Assembly (NCBI GenBank): GCA_002439605.1
Contig: DJOI01000052.1
Location: 1-10,303, forward strand
DNA from: Candidatus Segatella mututuai
GTDB taxonomy: Bacteria > Bacteroidota > Bacteroidia > Bacteroidales > Bacteroidaceae
Length of the DNA: 10,303 bases
Direction of reading: 5' to 3'
The first letter of the stretch is position 1, and every line of letters starts with the position of its first letter. A program made the translations under genes and the position numbers. The notes beneath the pieces were generated by a model. It had not been told where the DNA came from. It saw only the letters and a list, made by a program, of their open reading frames with translations, and ran no database searches. Below are positions 4,381 to 10,303 of this stretch, one piece after another.

Positions 4381-7044
4381 TTACAATTGAGCCAACTCGA
4401 CAATCTTATCGACTGCTGCGCTCAAGCCGTCCTTATTCTTACCACCTGCCTGTGCATAGTGAGGCTGACCGCCACCGCCACCTTGAATCAATTTGGCAGC
4501 CTCGCGAATCATCTTGCCTGCGTTCAAACCGTGCTCCTTCACCATGTCATCGCTGAACATCACGCTGAGCATTGGCTTGTCGTTGTGGATGGAACCGATG
4601 ACGCAAATCAGGTTCTCTGGCAATGCCTCACGAACCTTGAACACCAAGTCCTTGGCTGCGGCTGGCTCCATAGGCAATACAGCCTTCACCACCTTCACGC
4701 CGTTTACTTCCTTGGCATTTTCCACGAGCTTATCCTTGGCACGCTCCACAGCCTGAGCCTGGAACTTTTCAACGTCCTTCTTCAAGGCATCGTGCTCGTC
4801 GATGTACTTCTTGATGACACCTTCGAGATCCTTGGCATTGTTGAACAAGCCCTTCAAGGCTACGATGGTGTCCTGCAAGTTGTAGATAGCCTCCTCGCAA
4901 GCCTTGCCTGTCAAAGCCTCGATACGGCGGATACCTGCAGCTACGCTGCTCTCGGAGATAATCTTGAAGAAACCAATCTTACCTGTGCTCTTGGCGTGGA
5001 TACCACCACAGAACTCGGCAGATGGACCGAAGCGAACCACACGTACCTTGTCGCCATACTTCTCACCGAAGAGGGCGATGGCACCAAGTTCCTTAGCCTC
5101 CTCGATAGGAGTATCACGGTGCTCGTCGAGAGGATAGTCGGCACGGATCATCTCGTTGACCATGCGCTCCACCTTGCGTAGCTCCTCGTCGGTCACTTTC
5201 TGGAAGTGGGAGAAGTCGAAGCGGAGCGTGTCCTTATCTACGTAAGAACCTTTCTGCTCCACGTGCTCGCCCAATACCTGCTTCAACGCATAGTCAAGGA
5301 GGTGAGTGGCAGTATGGTTGGCAGCACTACCCTCACGGCTCTCTACATCCACACAAGCCATGAAGTCGGCAGTTACATCCTTTGGCAACTCCTTCACGAT
5401 GTGGATGCTCTGGTTGTTCTCACGCTTGGTGTCGATGACCTGTATAGTCTCGTTCTCGCTCACGAGTACACCCTTGTCGCCTACCTGGCCACCCATCTCG
5501 CCATAGAAAGGAGTGTTGTCGAGTACCAACTCATAGAAGCTGTTCTTCTTCTGGATTACCTTGCGGTAGCGAAGAATATGGCACTCATATTCTGTGTAGT
5601 CGTAACCAACGAAGTTCTGGTCGCCTTCCTTCAATACTTCCCAGTCGCCGTTTTCCACGGCAGCTGCGTTGCGGGCACGAGCCTTCTGCTTCTCCATCTC
5701 CTCGTTGAAGCCCTTCTCATCTACGGTGTAACCATTCTCACGGCAAATCAACTCTGTCAAGTCGAGAGGGAAACCATAAGTATCGAAGAGACGGAATGCG
5801 CAAACGCCGTCAAGCTGCGTCTTCTCGTGAGCCTTCAACTCGTCCATGTCGCCGTTGAGGAGGTTGATACCCTTCTCCAAGGTGCGGAGGAATGAATCCT
5901 CTTCCTCTTTCATCACACGGGTGATGAGCTCCTGCTGGGCTGGCAACTCTGGGAATGCCGCCCCCATCTGCTCAACCAATGTGTTGACGAGCTTGTACAT
6001 GAATGCCTGCTTCTGACCGAGGAAAGTGTAGGCGTAACGTACGGCACGGCGCAAGATACGACGAATCACGTAACCAGCCTTGGCATTGCTTGGCAACTGA
6101 CCGTCGGCGATAGAGAAGGCAACGGCACGGAGGTGGTCGGCGCAAACACGCATGGCGATGTCGATCTTCTCCTGCTCTGTCTTGCCCTCGCCATTGGCAC
6201 CTGTAGGGGTAGTAAAGCCATACTTTTTGCCAGAGAGCAGTTCGATTTCCTTGATGATTGGCTGGAAGATGTCGGTATCATAGTTGGAGTGCTTGTCCTG
6301 CAACATGCGAACCAAGCGCTCGAAGCCCATACCTGTATCGATTACGTGCATTGGGAGCGGTTCGAGAGAACCATCAGCCTTGCGGTTGTACTGCATGAAC
6401 ACGATGTTCCAAATTTCGATGACCTGTGGGTTGTCCTTGTTGACCAACTCACGGCCTGGCACCTTAGCTTTCTCCTCAGGAGTACGAGAATCGACGTGAA
6501 TCTCAGAGCAAGGGCCGCAAGGACCTGTATCGCCCATCTCCCAGAAGTTGTCGTGCTTGTTGCCGTCGATGATGTGGTCGGCAGGCACGTGCTTAGCCCA
6601 GTAGCCGGCAGCCTCGTTGTCACGCTCCAAGCCTTCCTCCTTGCATCCCTCGAACACGGTAACGTAGAGGTCGTCTGGGTTCAACTTCAAAATCTCGGTC
6701 AAGTACTCCCAGGCGTAGTCGATGGCACCCTCCTTGAAATAGTCGCCGAAGCTCCAGTTGCCGAGCATCTCGAACATGGTGTGGTGGTAAGTATCGTGGC
6801 CTACCTCTTCGAGGTCGTTGTGCTTACCGCTTACACGGAGGCATTTCTGAGTATCAACACGACGTACATCCTTGCCTGGGCTCTTGGTGCCGAGGATGAT
6901 GTCTTTCCACTGGTTCATACCAGCATTTGTAAACATCAGCGTAGGGTCGTCTTTAATGACCATAGGAGCTGATGGAACAATCTTGTGGCCTTTTCCCTCG
7001 AAGAATTTCTTGAAGGATTCGCGCACTTCGTTAGCTGTCATCAT
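4381..7044 (-). CDS. alaS: Alanyl-tRNA synthetase
   Basis: An 887-residue class II synthetase that charges tRNA-Ala with alanine in the cytoplasm; essential for translation. Length is normal (about 875 in E. coli). The aminoacylation core opens with EVRESFKKFFEGKGHKIVPS, then LMFTNAGMNQWKDI and RVSGKHNDLEEVGHDTYHH, and continues with FEMLGNWSFGDYFKEGAI. A central tRNA-recognition region follows. The editing domain, which hydrolyses Ser- and Gly-tRNA-Ala, has intact zinc ligands: HTATH at 577-581 and Cys679-x3-His683 in FCGGIHAKSTGKIG. The C-terminal C-Ala domain has the glycine-rich run GGGGG at 855-859 and ends VDKIVELAQL. The gene could start at 7044 or at the next ATG, 7041. A perfect Bacteroidota promoter lies about 80 bp upstream, overlapping the promoter of the divergent MerR gene. 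No truncation or missing catalytic residue is seen. Confidence 0.98.
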   Translation of the reverse strand: MMTANEVRESFKKFFEGKGHKIVPSAPMVIKDDPTLMFTNAGMNQWKDIILGTKSPGKDVRRVDTQKCLRVSGKHNDLEEVGHDTYHHTMFEMLGNWSFGDYFKEGAIDYAWEYLTEILKLNPDDLYVTVFEGCKEEGLERDNEAAGYWAKHVPADHIIDGNKHDNFWEMGDTGPCGPCSEIHVDSRTPEEKAKVPGRELVNKDNPQVIEIWNIVFMQYNRKADGSLEPLPMHVIDTGMGFERLVRMLQDKHSNYDTDIFQPIIKEIELLSGKKYGFTTPTGANGEGKTEQEKIDIAMRVCADHLRAVAFSIADGQLPSNAKAGYVIRRILRRAVRYAYTFLGQKQAFMYKLVNTLVEQMGAAFPELPAQQELITRVMKEEEDSFLRTLEKGINLLNGDMDELKAHEKTQLDGVCAFRLFDTYGFPLDLTELICRENGYTVDEKGFNEEMEKQKARARNAAAVENGDWEVLKEGDQNFVGYDYTEYECHILRYRKVIQKKNSFYELVLDNTPFYGEMGGQVGDKGVLVSENETIQVIDTKRENNQSIHIVKELPKDVTADFMACVDVESREGSAANHTATHLLDYALKQVLGEHVEQKGSYVDKDTLRFDFSHFQKVTDEELRKVERMVNEMIRADYPLDEHRDTPIEEAKELGAIALFGEKYGDKVRVVRFGPSAEFCGGIHAKSTGKIGFFKIISESSVAAGIRRIEALTGKACEEAIYNLQDTIVALKGLFNNAKDLEGVIKKYIDEHDALKKDVEKFQAQAVERAKDKLVENAKEVNGVKVVKAVLPMEPAAAKDLVFKVREALPENLICVIGSIHNDKPMLSVMFSDDMVKEHGLNAGKMIREAAKLIQGGGGGQPHYAQAGGKNKDGLSAAVDKIVELAQL

Positions 7045-7118
7045 ATCTTTTTATGTTATGTCTTTAATTCTTTGTGTTCTATAAATTTTGCCATTTAGGG
7101 CATTTTCTTCTGAAAATC

Positions 7119-7150
7119 TTTGCAAAGATAAGAAGAATTGCTTAAATTTG
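7119..7150 (+). promoter_or_regulatory. merR-family gene promoter (TTTG-N20-TAAATTTG)
   Basis: The -33 box TTTG is at 7119-7122 and the -7 box TAAATTTG at 7143-7150, again separated by exactly 20 bases. Transcription would start near 7157, about 33 bases before the ATG at 7190. It overlaps the alaS promoter almost completely on the opposite strand. Confidence 0.72.
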
Positions 7151-7154
7151 CAAA
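7123..7154 (-). promoter_or_regulatory. alaS promoter (TTTG-N20-TATCTTTG)
   Basis: On the minus strand the -33 box TTTG is at 7154-7151 and the -7 box TATCTTTG at 7130-7123, separated by exactly 20 bases. This is a full match to the Bacteroidota primary sigma consensus. Transcription would start near 7116, giving a leader of roughly 70 bases before alaS. Confidence 0.75.
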
Positions 7155-7189
7155 TCAATTAATCATTGTTTGGTAAAAAGTTGCAAATT

Positions 7190-7540
7190 ATGGCTCTGAA
7201 AACAGATAAGAACGTCAAATTGTACTACTCTATCAAGGAAGTGGCTGCGGAAGTGGGTGTCAACGAGTCGACGCTTAGATATTGGGAGAAAGAGTTTCCT
7301 TTCCTCAAGCCCAAGGTTACGTCCAATAAGGTGCGCCAATATACAGAGAAGGATATAGAGCAGGTAAAGGTTATTTATTCGCTTATCAAGGTGAAGGGCC
7401 TCAAGATAGCCGCAGCCCGCAAGTATCTGTCGCAGAACAGGAGTGGGGCAGAGAAGTCGTCGGATGTTCTCGATACTCTCATCAGCGTGCGCGATGAATT
7501 GAAAGAGCTGAAAAAGCATCTCGATGCTTTGGTTTGGTGA
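7190..7540 (+). CDS. MerR-family transcriptional regulator
   Basis: A 116-residue DNA-binding protein. The MerR helix-turn-helix is YYSIKEVAAEVGVNESTLRYWEKEF (about 12-36), followed by a wing ending in RQYTEKDIEQV (49-59). Residues about 60-85 form the usual helical extension (IYSLIKVKGLKIAAARKYL), and the C-terminus (about 95-116, VRDELKELKKHLDAL) is a short dimerisation coiled coil. There is no effector domain and no Cys cluster, so it is not a metal-sensing MerR. Short proteins of this type are conserved in Bacteroidota, but their targets are not known to me. The ATG at 7190 is chosen over the in-frame TTG at 7166 because the extension adds no conserved sequence and the predicted transcript starts only near 7157. 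Divergent from alaS; the cupin gene follows after 50 bp. Confidence 0.88.
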   Translation: MALKTDKNVKLYYSIKEVAAEVGVNESTLRYWEKEFPFLKPKVTSNKVRQYTEKDIEQVKVIYSLIKVKGLKIAAARKYLSQNRSGAEKSSDVLDTLISVRDELKELKKHLDALVW

Positions 7541-7560
7541 CTTGCATGTCTTTGCAGTTC

Positions 7561-7584
7561 TATGTTTGCACAAATAAAAAAGGA
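7561..7584 (+). promoter_or_regulatory. Possible cupin-gene -7 element and ribosome binding site
   Basis: TATGTTTG at 7561-7568 fits TAnnTTTG. No TTTG lies at the usual distance: TTTG at 7533-7536 leaves 24 bp and TTG at 7542-7544 leaves 16 bp. A purine-rich AAGGA begins at about 7580, before the ATG at 7591. The cupin gene may therefore have its own promoter as well as read-through from the MerR gene. Confidence 0.4.
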
Positions 7585-7590
7585 AAAAAT

Positions 7591-7923
7591 ATGGTTATAG
7601 ATTTTGAAAAGATAGCAGAGGTTCACCTCGATGGCTTCAAAGGAGGAAAGGGAAAACTGGACACCAGAAACTTCGTGGATGACAAGATGAAGATTATGTA
7701 TTCTACACTTCGTCCAGGAGCCACGACTGGTTTGCATACCCATGAAGGAAACTGTGAGGTGGTATTTGTGATTAGCGGAACGGCTACATTCCACTATGAT
7801 GATAGCGTGGAGGAGGTTCGTGTGGGACAGGTGCACTATTGTCCAATGAACCATGCCCACTATATGGAGAATCTGACCGACCACGATTTGGTGTATCTTG
7901 CCATTGTGCCAGAACACCATTGA
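7591..7923 (+). CDS. Small single-domain cupin protein
   Basis: A 110-residue protein made almost entirely of one cupin beta-barrel. Cupin motif 1 is complete in PGATTGLHTHEGNCEVVFVI plus SG (42-63), with metal ligands His49, His51 and Glu56. Motif 2 is VGQVHYCPMNHAHYMEN (78-94), with His90 as the fourth ligand and Asn87 where Gly is common. It should bind one metal ion (Fe, Mn, Zn or Ni). Small cupins serve as dioxygenases, isomerases or sugar/small-molecule binding proteins, and the substrate cannot be told from sequence. The ATG at 7591 is chosen because the barrel is complete from it and an AAGGA lies just upstream; an in-frame ATG at 7546 would overlap the possible promoter. The position 50 bp after the MerR gene on the same strand allows co-transcription. 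Confidence 0.85.
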   Translation: MVIDFEKIAEVHLDGFKGGKGKLDTRNFVDDKMKIMYSTLRPGATTGLHTHEGNCEVVFVISGTATFHYDDSVEEVRVGQVHYCPMNHAHYMENLTDHDLVYLAIVPEHH

Positions 7924-7979
7924 AAGAACTGCAACCTAAAAAACATGAAAGCCACCAAACGCTGGCTGAGGGTGAATAG

Positions 7980-8042
7980 TTTGTGGCAACGGCTTAATCA
8001 AGTCGTCTTTCTTGACTTGATTAAGCCTTCTATTGCGACAAA
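7980..8042 (+). terminator. Long two-part stem-loop after the cupin gene
   Basis: The inner stem is a perfect 14 bp: GGCTTAATCAAGTC (7991-8004) with GACTTGATTAAGCC (8014-8027) around a 9-base loop. An outer stem of 10 bp with one mismatch adds TTTGTGGCAA (7980-7989) with TTGCGACAAA (8033-8042), separated from the inner one by a small asymmetric internal loop. It lies 56 bases past the cupin stop and probably ends that transcript, but the 3' side (TTCTATTGCG) has no T-run. A structured RNA or repeat element is an alternative. Confidence 0.55.
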
Positions 8043-8112
8043 GGGAGGTTGTCTCTTATGTCCCAACCAATGTGTCGTTTATTTCTTGATGTGCTTCCTT
8101 GCAGTCGAAAAG

Positions 8113-8135
8113 TCCGTTCCGTGACACGGAACGGA
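8113..8135 (-). terminator. Hairpin terminator of the TraB/GumN gene
   Basis: A perfect 10-bp stem with a 3-base loop: TCCGTTCCGT (8113-8122), GAC, ACGGAACGGA (8126-8135). On the minus strand it stands about 30 bases after the gene's stop and is followed by CTTTTCG, a short T-run. It is much more GC-rich than its surroundings and could also be a dispersed extragenic palindrome. Confidence 0.6.
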
Positions 8136-8164
8136 GATATCTTCACCTTGCGGAGACAATCAGT

Positions 8165-9070
8165 TTATTTCACATTCTCAACCTCGTAACCTGCCTGCTT
8201 GAGGAGGTTTAGCACGCCCTTTTCGCCAGGCAGATGGCCTACGCCTACGGCAAAGAAAGTGGGTTTGTCGTTCATGATGGCTGGCATCTTGGCCGCCCAG
8301 TCGGTATTACGGTTGTCGAACAGGATGGCGTGTTCCTCTTTTGTGTCGTCACAACTGTCGTTTCGTTTCTCGTTGAGCACTTGCTCAAGCTTCTCCATGT
8401 CCTGGGCGAAGTAGGCGTCGGTCAAGCGTTCCGTAATCATGTCGTAATATTCCGTGTTGTCGACGAGGCACATCAGAAGTTGCTTCTGGCGCTCAAGAGG
8501 AATGCTCTTGAAGAGTATTTCTATCTGTTTGTCCACCGTCTCAAGACCTATGACAGGCTCGTTGTTGCGCTTGGCAAACTTTTGGAAGTAGTCGTCGAAC
8601 GACTGTGTTGGGTCGAAGCCTCGTGCACGTTTGAGCGACATGAGTAGGGAGAGCTGTGTGTTGAGCGCCTGTGGTGTGATGTTGCCAAACTGGGCTTCAA
8701 CCATAGGGTTGCTCATGTCTGCGTTTGTCAGGTCTTTGAGCAACTTGTTGAGCCGTGTATACTCATCTTGGGTAAGTATGCTCTTAAGAGTTTTGCCGTC
8801 GGGAAGCAGCATGGCTGTTGCCATTTTCTGCATGTTTTCGGGCTTCTTCATGTCGCTTATGTCGAGCTCGCCACATACTTGTTCGGTATTGGAGAGTGCG
8901 TCTTGAATGCCGTCGATGTTGTTTACGAAACTGACGGGTGCCAGATGATAAGTTCCAACGATGTAGGATGGTGATTTGAGGTCTTTTCCTGATATCTTGT
9001 ACAGGAGCTGAGCGCTGGCGCTTGTAAACACAGATGCAAGAGCCAGCGTGATAATCATTAACTTTTTCAT
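8165..9070 (-). CDS. Secreted TraB/GumN-family protein
   Basis: 301 residues with a clear Sec signal peptide (MKKLMIITLALASVFTSASA, cleavage before Gln21), so probably periplasmic. It has the family hallmarks: an early GTYH motif at 39-42 (IVGTYHLAPVSF), CGELD shortly after, a central helical region, and a late GVGH motif at 276-279 (FFAVGVGHLPGEKGVLNLLKQAGYEV). In the TraB/GumN/Tiki superfamily the two GxxH motifs and acidic residues form a metal site, and the eukaryotic Tiki proteins are metalloproteases. Bacterial members are mostly uncharacterised, so peptidase activity is an inference. The ATG at 9070 gives a perfect signal peptide. Divergent from the MgtC-family gene. A TATATTTG -7 element lies about 100 bp upstream, with a C7 tract (minus strand) just after it. 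Confidence 0.9.
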   Translation of the reverse strand: MKKLMIITLALASVFTSASAQLLYKISGKDLKSPSYIVGTYHLAPVSFVNNIDGIQDALSNTEQVCGELDISDMKKPENMQKMATAMLLPDGKTLKSILTQDEYTRLNKLLKDLTNADMSNPMVEAQFGNITPQALNTQLSLLMSLKRARGFDPTQSFDDYFQKFAKRNNEPVIGLETVDKQIEILFKSIPLERQKQLLMCLVDNTEYYDMITERLTDAYFAQDMEKLEQVLNEKRNDSCDDTKEEHAILFDNRNTDWAAKMPAIMNDKPTFFAVGVGHLPGEKGVLNLLKQAGYEVENVK

Positions 9071-9172
9071 TTCTCTAACCTTTTAAGCTTATACTTTGAA
9101 TTTAAATGCATGTTATTCTTCCATCAACTTGCGATAGCGGCCTTTCTTGATTTGCCGTAAGAGGGGGGGCTA

Positions 9173-9180
9173 CAAATATA
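9173..9180 (-). promoter_or_regulatory. Possible -7 element for the TraB/GumN gene
   Basis: On the minus strand this reads TATATTTG, matching TAnnTTTG, but no good TTTG is present 19-21 bp upstream. The predicted start falls inside or next to a run of seven C on the minus strand (9163-9169), leaving a leader of about 95 bases. Confidence 0.4.
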
Positions 9181-9296
9181 CAAATAAAAAGTCAATCTTG
9201 GAAAGAAAGCATCGTGGAAATGGAAAATAAAGTGAAAAAACATGGTTGTGAGGTGAAAAAGTGGCAGATATCGGCTGCTTTCCAACAAATTTTGTT

Positions 9297-9331
9297 TATT
9301 TTTGGCATCAAATAATAAAGCAAAGAAAGGA
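9297..9331 (+). promoter_or_regulatory. Probable mgtC-family promoter -7 element and ribosome binding site
   Basis: TATTTTTG at 9297-9304 fits TAnnTTTG and would start transcription near 9311. GAAAGGA at 9325-9331, 5 bases before the ATG, is an unusually good Shine-Dalgarno match for this window. The -33 region is weak. Confidence 0.5.
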
Positions 9332-9336
9332 CAACT

Positions 9337-9990
9337 ATGGATGCAACTTATGTGGAACTGACGATACGGCTGTCGTTGGCTTTGGTCTTGGGAGGAGCGA
9401 TAGGCATGGAGCGTGAGTATCGTGCCAAGGAGGCTGGTTTTCGTACCCATTTCCTCGTAGCCTTGGGAAGCGCTCTCTTTTGTTTGGTGTCGCAATATGG
9501 TTTTGGCGTCGACTTGAAGGATTCTTCTCGAGTTGCTGCCCAGGTGGTGTCGGGCATCGGATTCTTGGGCGCGGGTACCATCATCTTCCAAAAGAATGTG
9601 GTGAGAGGACTGACAACGGCTGCCGGCCTATGGGTGACGGCGGCGATTGGCTTGGCTTGTGGAACGGGCATGTATGTGGCGGCTGTCATTACTACTATGA
9701 TGGTGTTGTTGGGATTGGAGGTGCTCAACTTGTTTATCCCCCAACTGGGCAATACCACCGTCGAACTTTCATTCTCCGCTCCATCTCGTGAAAGCGTGAA
9801 GAAGCTGTTGAAGCAAATTAAGCAAGACGGCATGGAGGTGCAGTCGTATGAACTAAAAGACCGACGCACATCCAAGGGCGAATTCTTGGAGGCGAATGTA
9901 GAGGTGAAGGCAAAGCGCGGATTCCATACCCTAAGGATACTCGACTATATGACTGAGTTTTCGGATGTTGCGATTTCAACCGTCGAATAG
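9337..9990 (+). CDS. MgtC/SapB-family inner-membrane protein
   Basis: 217 residues. The N-terminal half has about five membrane segments (roughly 6-24, 38-54, 67-84, 92-109 and 111-134) with the family signatures: LGGAIGMEREYRAKEAGFRTH (19-38), then SSRVAAQVVSGIGFLGAGTI (63-82), then VRGLTTAAGLWVTAAIGLAC (89-108). Residues about 140-217 form a soluble, probably cytoplasmic, ACT-like domain. MgtC proteins are linked to survival in low magnesium and in macrophages in Salmonella and Mycobacterium; they are not themselves magnesium transporters. In gut Bacteroidota the role is probably magnesium or acid stress homeostasis, by inference only. The ATG at 9337 is supported by a good ribosome binding site and the start of the first membrane helix. 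Confidence 0.93.
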   Translation: MDATYVELTIRLSLALVLGGAIGMEREYRAKEAGFRTHFLVALGSALFCLVSQYGFGVDLKDSSRVAAQVVSGIGFLGAGTIIFQKNVVRGLTTAAGLWVTAAIGLACGTGMYVAAVITTMMVLLGLEVLNLFIPQLGNTTVELSFSAPSRESVKKLLKQIKQDGMEVQSYELKDRRTSKGEFLEANVEVKAKRGFHTLRILDYMTEFSDVAISTVE

Positions 9991-10303
9991 AGTAGTCAAG
10001 CTATTATTAGTGCCCTGGGCTCCTTAATGTTTCAGAAATGCAGCGACTTTGTTCATCGGAATGCCAAAGTAACTATAATTTTATAAACATCCAGACGTTT
10101 GGGGCTTATTATATTAAGAGCTCGTATAAAAAACGGTTGGAGGAGAGCCAGGTTTTTCTTATATCTGGAGGAAGACTTTTACTAATGAAGACAAGCCTTA
10201 TGGAGCAAAGGTAAATGTTAACCTCCTCAACTATCCAACGAGGAACTTGCTCGGTTGGTGCTGCAAGGTTACGGTTCCCCCTTCGGGAGATAGACGAGAA
10301 TGG
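9991..10303. other. Terminal stretch without a confident gene
   Basis: 313 bases after the MgtC-family gene. No start-to-stop gene is convincing. A plus-strand frame is open from 10130 to the window edge (58 codons, no ATG; peptide begins TVGGEPGFSYIWRKTFTNED), following a TAA at 10127. A minus-strand frame enters from the right edge and stops at 10231 (C-terminus LQHQPSKFLVG). Either could be the end or remnant of a gene that continues beyond the window. No tRNA, rRNA or insertion-sequence end is recognised. Confidence 0.4.

Noticed and set aside
4360..5181. Long plus-strand open frames antisense to alaS (also at 5206-5895 and 6133-6972)
   Set aside because: They are mirror frames of the strongly conserved alaS gene; the peptides have no recognisable motifs and are rich in Val, Leu and His as expected from reverse-strand reading.
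7166..7189. N-terminal extension of the MerR protein from a TTG at 7166
   Set aside because: The extension has no conserved residues, and the predicted promoter leaves almost no leader for it, while the ATG at 7190 gives a normal start.
10266..10290. CCCCCTTCGGGAG as a tetraloop terminator or rRNA/tRNA piece
   Set aside because: The stem is only three pairs and the surroundings fold into nothing recognisable.

Overview
The window looks like a chromosomal segment from a member of the Bacteroidota, most likely a Prevotella/Segatella-type organism. Evidence: several genes are preceded by the Bacteroidota -7 element TAnnTTTG (twice with a TTTG box exactly 20 bp upstream), Shine-Dalgarno signals are weak, spacers are AT-rich, and the protein set (DIP1984-family protein, WYL regulator, COG1672-type ATPase, secreted TraB/GumN protein, short MerR protein) is typical of gut and oral Bacteroidales. 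The genus is inferred; no rRNA or other marker is present apart from alaS.

Layout. 35-490 (+) is a DIP1984-family protein and 806-1810 (+) a WYL-domain regulator whose sensor domain carries an in-frame heptanucleotide repeat. 1811-2028 is a dense field of palindromes, including four 14-bp palindromes set exactly 22 bp apart. 2029-3159 (-) is an AAA-type ATPase with a C-terminal winged-helix region; related AT-rich palindromes lie on both sides of it, and the right-hand pair sits over its predicted promoter. 3304-4278 (-) is an AT-rich secreted protein of unknown function. 4381-7044 (-) is a complete alanyl-tRNA synthetase (alaS). It diverges from a small MerR-family regulator (7190-7540, +), and the two predicted promoters lie on top of each other. 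A cupin protein (7591-7923, +) follows. 7924-8164 holds two strong stem-loops. 8165-9070 (-) is a secreted TraB/GumN-family protein, diverging from an MgtC/SapB-family membrane protein (9337-9990, +). The last 313 bases hold no gene that can be called with confidence.

How it fits together. Most genes look like independent housekeeping or stress units and not one pathway. The most unusual part is 1838-3249: an ATPase gene bracketed by a 26-bp inverted repeat (25 of 26 identical) and accompanied by three palindrome classes that all have TATC in the left arm and GATA in the right arm. This could be a self-regulated gene with its own operators, a partition-like or nucleoprotein site, or a small mobile or formerly mobile unit. 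The sequence alone does not decide among these.
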